This document shows, piece after piece, positions 32,455 through 41,349 of a stretch of DNA of 44,722 bases. The translations under genes and the position numbers were made by a program. Every line of letters begins with the position of its first letter. The first letter of the stretch is position 1. The DNA comes from an uncultured Treponema sp. (GTDB taxonomy: Bacteria; Spirochaetota; Spirochaetia; Treponematales; Treponemataceae): the NCBI GenBank assembly GCA_937877535.1, contig CALFJF010000050.1:1-44722 (forward strand), read 5' to 3'. Under the pieces are notes generated by a model that searched no databases, had not been told where the DNA came from, and was given only the letters and a program-made list of their open reading frames with translations.

Positions 32455-32486
32455 ATCCTGAAATTTTACAAACAAAGGGGTTTGTT

Positions 32487-33197
32487 ATGACATACGAATT
32501 TGAAGGCAAAAATGACAGAGAGGCAATCGAAAAGGCCGTCGCTGAACTTGGAATCGAAAGCGACCAATTCGATGTGGAAATCCTTGAGTCGCAAAAAAAG
32601 ACGCTTTTTAAGAGCGGTCACGTGAAAATTCGGATTCACGTTGCGGATAATCCAAAATCCGAATCCGAATCTGCGACAACGGCGGAAAAAGATTCGACTT
32701 TGAACGTTTCTAACCGTTCTTCGACTCCTCTCATTCCGCAAGGCGAGGTTGAGCAAAAAATAATCGATTTTGTAAAATCGGTTATTGAAAAAATGGGTTA
32801 CGACGCGAGCGTTGAACTTTCATTCCGAGATGAGCGCAAAATCGAACTTCGACTTTCTTCGGAACATTCTTCGATTCTTATTGGACGCAAAGGAAAAAAT
32901 CTTGACGCGCTTCAACTGCTTGCAAACGTTTACGCGGGGCATCTTGGACGCGAGGATATTCGCGTTATTCTCGACATCGAAAATTATCGCCTTCGCCGAG
33001 AAGAATCGCTCGTGCAACTGGCGTACAGCATGGCGGACAAAGTGCGTATTCGGAAAACGTCGGTTCTTCTTGAGCCGATGAATCCATTTGAGCGGCGCAT
33101 TATCCATACAACATTGAACGACATTCCAGACGTAGAAACCAAAAGCGAGGGCGAGGGTTTGTATAAACAAGTCCGCGTCATGCTCAAAAATTTCTAA
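32487..33197 (+). CDS. jag: RNA-binding protein Jag/KhpB
   Basis: A 236-residue protein with a Jag_N domain (1-55; REAIEKAVAELGIESDQFDV), an acidic linker, a KH domain with the GRKGKNLDALQ loop, and an R3H domain near the end (RREESLVQLAYSMADKV, LEPMNPFERRIIHTTLND). It binds RNA and is usually encoded beside yidC. An AAAGGGG site precedes the ATG. A hairpin at 33242-33261 probably ends the operon. Confidence 0.94.
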   Translation: MTYEFEGKNDREAIEKAVAELGIESDQFDVEILESQKKTLFKSGHVKIRIHVADNPKSESESATTAEKDSTLNVSNRSSTPLIPQGEVEQKIIDFVKSVIEKMGYDASVELSFRDERKIELRLSSEHSSILIGRKGKNLDALQLLANVYAGHLGREDIRVILDIENYRLRREESLVQLAYSMADKVRIRKTSVLLEPMNPFERRIIHTTLNDIPDVETKSEGEGLYKQVRVMLKNF

Positions 33198-33241
33198 AAA
33201 TCTTATTCAAAAAACGTGCGTGGACAAATTTTTGATTGGCT

Positions 33242-33261
33242 ACAAGGGAAAAATCCCTTGT
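33242..33261 (+). terminator. Hairpin after jag
   Basis: ACAAGGGA (33242-33249), loop AAAA, TCCCTTGT (33254-33261), then TTTGCTGATTTTT. Probable end of the rpmH-jag operon, or an attenuator before the next gene. Confidence 0.65.
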
Positions 33262-33285
33262 TTTGCTGATTTTTATGGAGGTTTT

Positions 33286-34062
33286 ATGAAAATCCCAAAA
33301 ATCTGTGTGGCTTTTGTTTTTGCCACAATTTCGTTTGTTCACGCGCAAGAAAGCGCGCTTGATTCGTTGATTTCAAAAGAGGTGCTTTTGGAATTGGAAT
33401 CTTCCAACGGAAGAATTGAGCGGACGTACAAAAACGTTTCGGATTTTTCGCAAGCGATTTCTCCAAATACGGAATTTTCAAAACGTTCTGCAACAACCTG
33501 GAAAAACGATTCTTCAAAATTTGCGTCGGAAAATTTGTTTCTTGTAAAAAAATCCGATTTGGGCGGCGATAATTCGCTTTCTGCCGTTTCAAAAATTGTC
33601 CGCTCGATTTCTACGATGAAAGGAATCCAGTACTATTCAAATGGCGATAAAAAATGGGAAACGCTCTATCACGAAGCAAAAGTTATAAAATCGCCAAAAG
33701 ATAAAACGGCTCTTCCTGATGAAACGGACGGGAGCGCGGACGGAAAAAGTCTTTTTTGTCTTTTGGAAGATAATTCCTTTGGAGATTGCATTTATCGCGT
33801 GGATTATCACGAAAGCGAAACAGAAGTTTCTGCTTTTTTTGAAAATGCGGCGGCTTTTAAGTATGGACCTATAAAAGCTGTCAAAACTGGAAATTTGAAC
33901 ATAAATCTCACTGTAACGGACGCAGGAGAGTACTATCTTGTGTATATGCTCGTTCGGGCGCACTATCCGAGTCTTCCATTTTTGGAAAGCCGAATGACTC
34001 GCTCGTTTAATGCGCGTGTTGAGGCGATGTTCGATTGGTTCAAAAATTCGTTCTCAAAATAA
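33286..34062 (+). CDS. Exported protein, unknown function
   Basis: A 258-residue protein with a signal peptide (KICVAFVFATISFVHAQ). GGAGG lies 5 nt before the ATG at 33286. The mature part is a mix of helices and strands with no catalytic motif I recognise; it ends in a basic segment (SRMTRSFNARVEAMFDWFKN). Two cysteines (FCLLEDNSFGDCIYR) could form a disulphide. It follows jag across a hairpin and precedes an immunophilin lipoprotein, so periplasmic or outer-membrane work is likely. Probably a treponeme-specific family. Confidence 0.75.
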   Translation: MKIPKICVAFVFATISFVHAQESALDSLISKEVLLELESSNGRIERTYKNVSDFSQAISPNTEFSKRSATTWKNDSSKFASENLFLVKKSDLGGDNSLSAVSKIVRSISTMKGIQYYSNGDKKWETLYHEAKVIKSPKDKTALPDETDGSADGKSLFCLLEDNSFGDCIYRVDYHESETEVSAFFENAAAFKYGPIKAVKTGNLNINLTVTDAGEYYLVYMLVRAHYPSLPFLESRMTRSFNARVEAMFDWFKNSFSK

Positions 34063-34089
34063 AAAGAGTGCGATTTTATGGAGGTCAAA

Positions 34090-35163
34090 ATGAAAAAACT
34101 GATTCTTGCGGGTATTTTTCTGAGCCTGCTTGTTTCTTTTGGAGGATGTGAAAAAATGAGTACAAACAAAGCAAGCGTTGCGGCAACTCGAAAAGACGTT
34201 TCTGTAGCGCAAGTAAAAGACGGTTCGGCGGAAGGCATTTTTGCTATTATGAATACGAGCCGAGGGGAAATCGTTTTGGAATTGTTCTACGAAGACACGC
34301 CACTTACGGTAACGAATTTCGTGGGACTTTCCGAAGGAACGCTTGCTGCGGCAAAAGGAAAACCGTTTTACGACGGACTTACGTTTCACCGCGTAATCGA
34401 CGATTTTATGATTCAAGGTGGCGACCCCGAAGGAAGCGGGCGAGGCGGACCTGGGTATCGCTTTACCGACGAGTTTCGGGACGATTTGACGTTTGACCGC
34501 CCCGGACTTCTTGCAATGGCGAATGCGGGACCTGAAACAAATGGAAGTCAGTTTTTTATCACGCACGTTCCGACTAGTTGGCTCAACGGCAAGCACACGA
34601 TTTTTGGAACGGTCGTCGATTCAAAAAGTCAAGAAGTCGTCAACTCGATTAAGCAAGGCGACAAAATCGAGTCAGTGAAAATAATTCGTAACGGCGAAAA
34701 AGCAAAGGCGTTTGGCGCGTCGCAAGCGGATTTTGACAAACGTGTTCCGATTGCAAAAAAAGCAAACGAAGATGCAGCAAAAGCAAAAATCGCGGCATTC
34801 ACAGAAGGTTGCGAAAAAAGCGCGAACGGAACATATTTCAAAATTCTAAAAGCGGGAAGCGGAAGCAAAATCGGCAAAGGCAAAAACGTGAGAGTCGAGT
34901 ATAAAGGCTATCTTGCCGACGGTTCGATTTTTGACGGTTCGGCGAAAATGGTTCCAGGCGGACACGAACCGCTCGATTTTAAGACGAACGGCGGACAAAT
35001 GATTCCAGGATTCGACATTCAAGTTCAAGACATGAAAGTGGGCGAAACCCGAAAAATCGTCATTCCGCCAGAACTCGCTTACGGTTCTCGCGGAATCCCG
35101 CAGGCTGGAATCCCAGGTGGCGCGTATATTGCGTTTGACATTTTGGTCGTTTCGGCAAAATAA
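34090..35163 (+). CDS. Cyclophilin-FKBP dual peptidyl-prolyl isomerase lipoprotein
   Basis: A 357-residue lipoprotein (SFGGC, Cys20) with two unrelated prolyl isomerase domains. Residues 48-202 are a cyclophilin: catalytic Arg101 in TFHRVIDDFMIQGGDP, NGSQFFI, and Trp164 in TSWLNGKHTIFG. A helical, alanine/lysine-rich linker spans about 205-240. Residues 245-357 are FKBP: VEYKGYLADGSIFDGS, the loop PPELAYGSRG and IPGGAYIAFDILVV. Cyclophilin-FKBP fusions have been described as dual-family immunophilins, including in treponemes. The lipid anchor puts it in the periplasm, where it would help fold exported proteins. GGAGG precedes the ATG at 34090. It is ended by the hairpin at 35178-35206. Confidence 0.94.
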   Translation: MKKLILAGIFLSLLVSFGGCEKMSTNKASVAATRKDVSVAQVKDGSAEGIFAIMNTSRGEIVLELFYEDTPLTVTNFVGLSEGTLAAAKGKPFYDGLTFHRVIDDFMIQGGDPEGSGRGGPGYRFTDEFRDDLTFDRPGLLAMANAGPETNGSQFFITHVPTSWLNGKHTIFGTVVDSKSQEVVNSIKQGDKIESVKIIRNGEKAKAFGASQADFDKRVPIAKKANEDAAKAKIAAFTEGCEKSANGTYFKILKAGSGSKIGKGKNVRVEYKGYLADGSIFDGSAKMVPGGHEPLDFKTNGGQMIPGFDIQVQDMKVGETRKIVIPPELAYGSRGIPQAGIPGGAYIAFDILVVSAK

Positions 35164-35177
35164 TTCGATTTTACAAA

Positions 35178-35206
35178 AATCCCGCTGTTTTTGCGGGATT
35201 TTTTTT
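35178..35206 (+). terminator. Terminator after the immunophilin gene
   Basis: AATCCCGC (35178-35185), loop TGTTTTT, GCGGGATT (35193-35200), then six further T residues. It lies 14 nt past the stop. Confidence 0.9.
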
Positions 35207-35226
35207 GCAAAACAAGGAAAAAGAAA

Positions 35227-36765
35227 ATGGAAATTAAAAATCCTGTCATTTTGTGCGATTATTCAGACCCCGACTTGATTCGTATTGATGAAACGTTTTA
35301 TTTGGTTGCTTCGAGTTTTAATTTTTTTCCGGGGCTTCCAATTCTCTCTTCAAAAAATCTGCAAGATTGGCAACTTGTGAATTATGCGTGCCCTTCGTTT
35401 CCGCTGAAAAAATACGACGACGTTCAAAATGCGCGTGGAATTTGGGCACCGTCGATTCGAGCGCATGGCGGAAAATGTTACATTTTCTTTGGAACGCCAG
35501 ACGAAGGTTTGTTTTTTGTGAGCGCAGACGACATTCTTGGAAAATGGAGCGAAGTTGAATGTGTTTGGAGCGGAAAAGGTTTTGAAGACCCTTGCCCTAT
35601 TTGGATTACAGACGAAAACGGAAAAGAGCGCGTTTTTCTCGTTCACGCTTATGTAAAAAGCAGAATCGGTTTTAATTCAAAACTTGGCATTCTTGAACTT
35701 GACCCCGTTTCTTTGAAGGCGATAAGCGAAGACAAAATAATTTTTGACGGTTCAAAGACTCAGCCTACAATCGAAGGACCAAAAGTCTACGAGCGGAACG
35801 GTTTTTTTTACATTTTTGCGCCCGCAGGTGGCGTTACGGACGGTTGGCAAACGGTTTTGAGGTCGCGTTCGCTTTTTGGGAATTGGGAAGAGCGGATTGT
35901 GTTGCGTCAAGGAAAATCGCGCGTGAACGGTCCTCATCAAGGCGCGTTTGTGGAATTGACCGACAAAATGGGAGTTTTTGTTCATTTTCAAGAGCGCGGA
36001 GTTTTTGGGCGAATTGTTCACGTGCAGCCGCTTTTTTGGGAAGACGACGATTGGTGCAAAATGGGCGATGCGTTTTTTTCAAAAGCAGAATGTGGAGAGC
36101 CGCTCATCGCGTTTTCGATTCCTCAAATCTCGTTCAAAGAAAGCGAAGAAAATCGTTTTGCAAAAAGTCAAAAAGTCGGATTTGGCGGATTTTTTTCGGA
36201 TTTTCAGTTTTCGGCAAATCCAAAAAAGTACGCTGAGTTTGAAGAAAAATCCGTTCGGCTTTTTGCGGCAAATGGTCAAAAATCGCTTTGGGAAACGCCG
36301 AACGTGCTTTCAAAAAAAATTGATGCAGAAAATTTTCGTGTTTGTTTTTGCCTCGACGTTTCCGATTTGAGCGAAGAGTCTTTTGCTGGTGCGTTCTTTT
36401 TTGGGGAGCAATATCGCTCGCTTGAGATTTTTTGCAAAAATGGCGAATTTTTTTGGCGAGTTTTGGAAGGAAGCGGAAGCGGAGATGATAAGCGGTGCGA
36501 AAAAATCCTTGAAACTGGAAATATTGCTCCGTTTGATTTGAAAAACGGTTTGGAATTTTCGCTTTTGTTCAAAAAAATTGACGAGCGAACGGGGAATTCG
36601 TGTGTTACGCTTCAAAAATCCTCTGGCAAAATAGTGGCTTCCACAGATTTTTTTCATCTTGAAAAAGCGCATTGGGTTGGCGGCAGATTCGGCATTTTTG
36701 TGCGCGGATTTTCTGGCTCGGCAGTGTTTAGCGTAAAAACTCAAAATCGCTTATGGTCGGTTTGA
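35227..36765 (+). CDS. GH43 beta-xylosidase / alpha-L-arabinofuranosidase-like enzyme
   Basis: A 512-residue enzyme without a signal peptide, so cytoplasmic. The N-terminal ~310 residues are a five-bladed GH43 propeller with the three expected acids: base Asp14 (SDPDLIR), pKa-tuning Asp121 (KGFEDPCP) and acid Glu183 (TIEGPKV). The C-terminal ~190 residues form a beta-sandwich as in two-domain GH43 enzymes. It would trim xylose or arabinose from imported oligosaccharides; the exact bond cannot be read. Start 35227 begins at the propeller and has an AAGGA site. It stands alone after a terminator, and no LacI-type operator of the galactan kind precedes it. Confidence 0.9.
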   Translation: MEIKNPVILCDYSDPDLIRIDETFYLVASSFNFFPGLPILSSKNLQDWQLVNYACPSFPLKKYDDVQNARGIWAPSIRAHGGKCYIFFGTPDEGLFFVSADDILGKWSEVECVWSGKGFEDPCPIWITDENGKERVFLVHAYVKSRIGFNSKLGILELDPVSLKAISEDKIIFDGSKTQPTIEGPKVYERNGFFYIFAPAGGVTDGWQTVLRSRSLFGNWEERIVLRQGKSRVNGPHQGAFVELTDKMGVFVHFQERGVFGRIVHVQPLFWEDDDWCKMGDAFFSKAECGEPLIAFSIPQISFKESEENRFAKSQKVGFGGFFSDFQFSANPKKYAEFEEKSVRLFAANGQKSLWETPNVLSKKIDAENFRVCFCLDVSDLSEESFAGAFFFGEQYRSLEIFCKNGEFFWRVLEGSGSGDDKRCEKILETGNIAPFDLKNGLEFSLLFKKIDERTGNSCVTLQKSSGKIVASTDFFHLEKAHWVGGRFGIFVRGFSGSAVFSVKTQNRLWSV

Positions 36766-36784
36766 GCGTTTTCTCGTAACAATC

Positions 36785-36811
36785 TTGACAATATACACGA
36801 GGGGGTAAAAT
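36785..36811 (+). promoter_or_regulatory. Promoter of the cyclic-nucleotide-binding protein gene
   Basis: TTGACA (36785-36790), 15-bp spacer, TAAAAT (36806-36811). The spacer is short, but both boxes are near consensus. Confidence 0.5.
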
Positions 36812-36837
36812 ACTTCTCTATTTTCGAGGAGTGTTTT

Positions 36838-37254
36838 ATGCCTCAAATTCTAAATCTCAAAAAAGGTTCGGTAGTATACATTTCTGAATCCCGTGCCGAC
36901 CGCATTTTTGTTTTGAAATCTGGAAGAGTTATTCTTTCTCACGATTCTGTTGGGGTAAAAGAAAAATCCGTTTTAGCAGGTTCGTTTTTTGGCGAACGAG
37001 TTTTTTTTGCAGGCGTTCCGCATGAAGATTCGGCAATGTGCGCAGAAGATAGCGTTGTGATTGCTTTTAGCGCAAGCGAATTTGGACACCTTTTTGGGTT
37101 GAATCGCGATGTTATTTTGCGTATGCTCAAAATCTGTGCGCGTGATATTCGTGCAGAACATCGCTCGATTGAACGCGCGCTCGGTTCTGGAGCAATTCGG
37201 CAGGGAATGCTTTTTTCTTTGGTTCAAAGTTATTTTTCTGAAGAGATTTTATGA
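36838..37254 (+). CDS. Cyclic-nucleotide-binding domain protein
   Basis: A 138-residue protein made almost wholly of one CNB beta-roll (KKGSVVYISESRADRIFVLKSG, AGSFFGERVFFAG) and a trailing helix pair (LRMLKICARDIRAEHRSIERAL). It has no DNA-binding winged helix, unlike full-length Crp/Fnr (about 220 residues), so it should sense a ligand and act through partners. The phosphate-binding loop GSFFGERVFF resembles the FGE signature, but the usual arginine after it is not clear. GAGGAG precedes the ATG. It is monocistronic. Confidence 0.8.
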   Translation: MPQILNLKKGSVVYISESRADRIFVLKSGRVILSHDSVGVKEKSVLAGSFFGERVFFAGVPHEDSAMCAEDSVVIAFSASEFGHLFGLNRDVILRMLKICARDIRAEHRSIERALGSGAIRQGMLFSLVQSYFSEEIL

Positions 37255-37302
37255 AATGTCCTCTCCTCTTGCTGTTTTTATTTTCGCGCATTTTCAGATG
37301 TC

Positions 37303-37328
37303 GGGGGTTTCGACTTTGCTCAACCACC
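37303..37328. repeat. Palindromic GGTTTCGAC repeat
   Basis: GGGGGTTTCGACTTTGCTCAACCACC-type element (longest match in two blocks, GGTTTCGAC and GCTCAACCACC), a degenerate member of the family at 15178-15202, in the gap between the CNB gene and adhE. Confidence 0.6.
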
Positions 37329-37432
37329 GATATCAAAAACAAGTTTGCATTTTGCCCGTCTTTTTTGCGCCTACTATCATTGAAAAATTATTTGTGCTAG
37401 AATTAGGCAATTTTTAGTTAAGGAGATTCCTC

Positions 37433-40057
37433 ATGGCTGAAGAAACTACGGAACTTTCTGAATCTCAGAAAGAAATCAACGGTCTGGTTGAAAAAGCGCA
37501 GAAAGCGCTTGCGGAATACGCACATTTTGACCAGGAGAAAATCGACTACATTGTGGCGAAGGCGAGCGTTGCTGCCCTTGACCAGCACGGATACCTTGCA
37601 AAACTCGCTGTGGAGGAAACAAAGCGCGGCGTTCTTGAAGACAAGGCTACAAAGAACCTTTTTGCGTGCGAATACGTGGTGAACCACATGAGACACTTGA
37701 AAACGGTTGGTGTCATCGAAGACGACGACGTAACGGGAATCGTAAAAATCGCGGAGCCTGTTGGCGTTGTGGCGGGTCTTACTCCTGTTACAAATCCTAC
37801 TTCTACGGCGATTTTTAAGTCGCTTATTTGTCTTAAAACGCGAAATCCAATCATCTTCTCGTTCCATCCGAGTGCAATAAAATGCTCGATTGAGGCGGCA
37901 AAAGTCGTGTACGACGCGGCGGTGGCGGCGGGCGCACCAAAGAACTGTATTCAGTGGATTGAAGAGCCGTCGATGGAAAAGACAAACCTTCTCATCGGAA
38001 ATGACGGCGTGGCAACGATTCTTGCGACGGGCGGAAACGCAATGGTTCGCTCTGCGTATTCTCAGGGAAAGCCCGCGCTCGGCGTGGGCGCGGGAAACGT
38101 TCCTGCGTATGTGGAAAAAACGTGCGATTTGAAGCAGGCGGTGAACGACATCGTAATGTCAAAAGCGTTCGATAACGGCATGATTTGCGCGAGCGAGCAA
38201 GGCGCAATCATCGACAAGGAAATCTACGACGAAGCGGTCAACACGTTCAAAGAATACAGAGCGTATCTTTGTAACAGCAAAGAAAAGAAACTCCTTGAAA
38301 AATATATGTTTGGAGTTGATGGTGACCCATCGGTTGCGCGCTTGAACGCTGTTGTTCCTGGAATGAATCCTGTCGTTCTTGCAAAAAATGCAGGATTTGA
38401 TATTCCCGCTGGAACGAGCATCATCCTCGTTGAGTGTAAAGAAGTCGGCGTGAATGAACCGATGACTCGCGAAAAACTCTCTCCTGTTCTTGCGCTTTTG
38501 AAAGCGACAAGCACCGACGACGGAATCAAAAAGGCAAAACAGTTCCTCGAATTTGGCGGTCTTGGACACTCGGCGGCGATTCACACAAAAAACAAGGAAC
38601 TTGCCGAAAAATTCGGCGACATCGTTCCTGCAATCCGCGTAATCTGGAACAGTCCGTCAACGTTCGGTGGCATCGGAAACGTGTACAATTCATTCATTCC
38701 GTCGCTCACGCTCGGCTGCGGTTCTTACGGACACAACTCAACGGACGACAACGTAAGCGCAATCAATCTTTTGAACGTGAAGAAATTGGGAAGGAGACGC
38801 AACAATATGCAGTGGTTTAAGATTCCGTCAAAAATCTTCTTCGAGCGCGACTCGATTGAATATATCCATCAAATGAAGGACGTACACAAAGTCATCATCG
38901 TAACTGACCGTTCAATGGTTGACTTGGGCTTTGTTGATAAAATCACCGAGCAACTCAAACGCAGGCGCGACCCAGTTCAATACCAACTTTTCTGCGATGT
39001 TGAGCCAGACCCATCGATTCAGACCGTGCGCGAGGGCGTGGAACTTATGCGTTCGTTTGCGCCAGACACGATTATCGCGCTTGGCGGTGGCTCTTCAATG
39101 GACTGCGCAAAAGGAATGTGGCTTTTCTACGAGTATCCTGAAGTTGACTTCAACGACCTCAAGCAAAAGTTCATGGACATCCGAAAACGCGCGTTCCGCT
39201 ACCCCGACCTTGGAAAAAAGGCGAAACTCGTTTGCGTTCCAACAACGAGTGGTACGGGGTCGGAAGTAACTCCGTTCGCTGTTATCACGGACAAAGAGGA
39301 ACACAAAAAATATCCTCTCACGGACTACTCGCTCACTCCAACGATTGCAATCATCGACCCCACGTTTACGCTTTCTCTTCCAAAGAAAATCGTTGCGGAC
39401 ACGGGAATGGACGTTCTTACTCACGCAACCGAAGCGTATGTTTCGCAACTTGCAAGCGACTTTACCGACGGCATTGCGGTGCAGGCGGTAAAAATGGTCT
39501 TCCAGTATCTTGAGCGAAGTTACAACAACGGAAAAGACGACTACGAGGCAAAGGAAAAGATGCACAACGCGTCTTGCTTGGCGGGTATGGCGTTCGCGAA
39601 CGCATTCCTTGGCATGAACCACTCGATGGCGCACAAGATTGGAGGCGAGTTCCACGTTCCGCACGGACGGGCAAACGCAATCCTTTTGCCGTTCACAATC
39701 CGCTACAATGGTACGCAGCCGACTAAACTCTCAACTTGGCCAAAGTACAACTACTTTAAGGCGGCGGAGCGTTACGCGGATTTGGCGCGAGCAATCGGTT
39801 TGCAGTTTAATACAGTTGAAGAGGGCGTGGAGGCCTACGCAAAGGCGTGCGGCGACCTTGCAAAACGACTCGGAATCCAGATGAATTTCCAAAGTCAGGG
39901 CTTGGACGAAAAAGAGTATCTTGCGGCAATCGACAAGTTGGCGTTCCTTGCCTACGAAGACCAGTGTTCTCCGGCAAATCCTCGCGTTCCAATGATTGAC
40001 GACATGAAGCAGATTCTCAAGGATGCGTACTATACGACGGAATTCTTTGACAAGTAA
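37433..40057 (+). CDS. adhE: Bifunctional acetaldehyde-CoA / alcohol dehydrogenase
   Basis: An 874-residue fermentative enzyme that reduces acetyl-CoA to acetaldehyde and then ethanol, regenerating NAD+. The N-terminal half is an aldehyde dehydrogenase with the catalytic cysteine in SKAFDNGMICASEQGAI. The C-terminal half is an iron-dependent alcohol dehydrogenase (ALGGGSSMDCAKGMW, GMDVLTHATEAYVS, MNHSMAHKIGGEFHVPHGRAN). Length is typical. AAGGAG precedes the ATG. Its G/C-ending codon choice suggests high expression. It fits an anaerobic, sugar-fermenting lifestyle and can form spirosomes in other species. A terminator follows at 40081. Confidence 0.97.
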   Translation: MAEETTELSESQKEINGLVEKAQKALAEYAHFDQEKIDYIVAKASVAALDQHGYLAKLAVEETKRGVLEDKATKNLFACEYVVNHMRHLKTVGVIEDDDVTGIVKIAEPVGVVAGLTPVTNPTSTAIFKSLICLKTRNPIIFSFHPSAIKCSIEAAKVVYDAAVAAGAPKNCIQWIEEPSMEKTNLLIGNDGVATILATGGNAMVRSAYSQGKPALGVGAGNVPAYVEKTCDLKQAVNDIVMSKAFDNGMICASEQGAIIDKEIYDEAVNTFKEYRAYLCNSKEKKLLEKYMFGVDGDPSVARLNAVVPGMNPVVLAKNAGFDIPAGTSIILVECKEVGVNEPMTREKLSPVLALLKATSTDDGIKKAKQFLEFGGLGHSAAIHTKNKELAEKFGDIVPAIRVIWNSPSTFGGIGNVYNSFIPSLTLGCGSYGHNSTDDNVSAINLLNVKKLGRRRNNMQWFKIPSKIFFERDSIEYIHQMKDVHKVIIVTDRSMVDLGFVDKITEQLKRRRDPVQYQLFCDVEPDPSIQTVREGVELMRSFAPDTIIALGGGSSMDCAKGMWLFYEYPEVDFNDLKQKFMDIRKRAFRYPDLGKKAKLVCVPTTSGTGSEVTPFAVITDKEEHKKYPLTDYSLTPTIAIIDPTFTLSLPKKIVADTGMDVLTHATEAYVSQLASDFTDGIAVQAVKMVFQYLERSYNNGKDDYEAKEKMHNASCLAGMAFANAFLGMNHSMAHKIGGEFHVPHGRANAILLPFTIRYNGTQPTKLSTWPKYNYFKAAERYADLARAIGLQFNTVEEGVEAYAKACGDLAKRLGIQMNFQSQGLDEKEYLAAIDKLAFLAYEDQCSPANPRVPMIDDMKQILKDAYYTTEFFDK

Positions 40058-40080
40058 TTTGTTTCGCTAAACGTTAAAAC

Positions 40081-40119
40081 AAAACGCCTCGTGCTTTTGA
40101 AGTTCGGGGCGTTTTTTTT
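40081..40119 (+). terminator. adhE terminator
   Basis: AAAACGCCTCG (40081-40091) pairs with CGGGGCGTTTT (40105-40115) with a G-T wobble, then further T residues. Confidence 0.88.
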
Positions 40120-40145
40120 ACAAATCAGGAAAATCTCCATATAAT
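40117..40145 (+). promoter_or_regulatory. Promoter of the FliG-like gene
   Basis: TTTACA (40117-40122), 17-bp spacer, TATAAT (40140-40145). The -35 overlaps the T-run of the adhE terminator. Confidence 0.7.
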
Positions 40146-40176
40146 AAAGCATACAGGTTTTGCATAAGGAGTTTTT

Positions 40177-40884
40177 ATGGCTGAGGAAATCGAAAAGAAC
40201 AATGTGGAATGCGTGGCGGAGGAGCTTCGGTCGAAGGACGCGAACGCTGTGCTTGAGGTCTTGTCGAGGGAAAGCGTCCACGCGGTCGCCGTCGTCGTTT
40301 CGCTTTTGGGCAGCGACAAGGCGGCGTTCGTCCTTGGAAATTTGCCAGAGGAGCTGCGGCTGCCCGTGGCGATTGAGCTTTTGAAAGGCGAGAAAGTTCT
40401 CCTGGACTTGGTGGATATAATCGCGAAGGACATTCTTGAGAAGGTTTCTGTTGTCGAAAAGCGAAGATGCGTTACGGTGGGCGGAATCGACTTCGTGGTT
40501 GGCGTGCTCAATCGCATGGAGCTGCACAAGGAGCGGGAACTCATCAGCTCCCTTGAGGAGGCGGACGCTGCGCTTTGCGAGGCAGTCAAGAGCCGGCTCT
40601 TCGTGTTCGAGGACATCGTACTTCTCGACGACCGCTCGATTCAAAAAGTCCTCCGGGAAGTTGACCAAGTTGACCTTGCGAAGGCGCTCAAGAATGTGGA
40701 CGACGAGGTGAAGGACAAGTTTTTCAAGAACATGTCAAAGCGGGCGACGGATATGCTCAAGGAGGAGATGGAGTTCATGGGGCCCATGCGGGTTTCGGAT
40801 ATTTTGGAACAGCAGAACAAGATTGTCGACCTGATTCGCCGCCTTGAGGAGTCGGGCGAGATAGTGATTGCGCGGTACGATTAA
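40177..40884 (+). CDS. Short FliG paralogue lacking the N-terminal domain
   Basis: A 235-residue protein related to the flagellar motor switch protein FliG, normally about 340 residues. Residues about 20-75 match the FliG middle armadillo repeat (VVSLLGSDKAAFVLGNLPEELR), but the EHPQ-type motif reads ESVH. Residues about 125-235 match the C-terminal torque domain (LFVFEDIVLLDDRSIQKVLREV, KNMSKRATDMLKEEM). The FliF-binding N-domain is missing. It is not in a flagellar operon. Spirochetes are known to carry two FliG proteins; this may be FliG1-like or a divergent third form. Its codons are richer in G and C than those of the origin-side genes. Strong AAGGAG site and own promoter. Confidence 0.8.
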   Translation: MAEEIEKNNVECVAEELRSKDANAVLEVLSRESVHAVAVVVSLLGSDKAAFVLGNLPEELRLPVAIELLKGEKVLLDLVDIIAKDILEKVSVVEKRRCVTVGGIDFVVGVLNRMELHKERELISSLEEADAALCEAVKSRLFVFEDIVLLDDRSIQKVLREVDQVDLAKALKNVDDEVKDKFFKNMSKRATDMLKEEMEFMGPMRVSDILEQQNKIVDLIRRLEESGEIVIARYD

Positions 40885-40950
40885 GGAAGAATTTATCGTC
40901 TAGCCGCTGTTTCGGGGCGAACAGGGCGAACGTGTCTTAGACCTGTTTCC

Positions 40951-41196
40951 TCACCTTCGCTCAAAAATCGCCCGGGCGAACTGGTCGGCGCATGACGTGC
41001 CTTTGCCGTGGCACTCGTTGCCCATGAGGATTTTTGCGACCTCCGCCGCGTCCCTGCCCTCCACGAGCCTTGCGATTGCCTTGAGGTTTCCGTCGCAGCC
41101 GCCCGTGAATCGGACGTTGCGGAGCGTTCCGCCGTCAAGGTCAAAGTCAATCAGTGTGGAGCAGACCCCGCTCGGACGGAATGTGACGTGTTCCAT
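40951..41196 (-). CDS. TSCPD domain protein
   Basis: An 81-residue protein of the TIGR03905-like TSCPD family (FRPSGVCSTLIDFDLDGGTL, FTGGCDGNLKAIARLVEG, CHGKGTSCADQFARAI). Its four or five cysteines and the C-terminal TSCADQ motif could bind metal; related domains occur at the end of some ribonucleotide reductases. The function of stand-alone members is unknown. GGAGG precedes the ATG, and an extended -10 (TGCTATGAT, 41222-41214) lies upstream. It is convergent with the FliG-like gene, 66 nt away. No ribonucleotide reductase is nearby. Confidence 0.85.
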   Translation of the reverse strand: MEHVTFRPSGVCSTLIDFDLDGGTLRNVRFTGGCDGNLKAIARLVEGRDAAEVAKILMGNECHGKGTSCADQFARAIFERR

Positions 41197-41308
41197 TTTG
41201 TACCTCCGAAAAAATCATAGCACGTTTCGCGCGGAATGAGAATCAATTTTCGGCTGGAACTGGTGGACGGGTTCATCAAAAAAAAACGCGCACGGACAAA
41301 AACAAAAA

Positions 41309-41332
41309 AAAGACCACCCGCAGGTGGTCTTT
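41309..41332 (-). terminator. Terminator of the DUF2715-like gene
   Basis: AAAGACCACC (41309-41318), loop CGCA, GGTGGTCTTT (41323-41332). On the minus strand a long T-run follows (41311-41304). It lies 18 nt after the stop. Confidence 0.9.
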
Positions 41333-41349
41333 GCATTACTCGAATAGAT

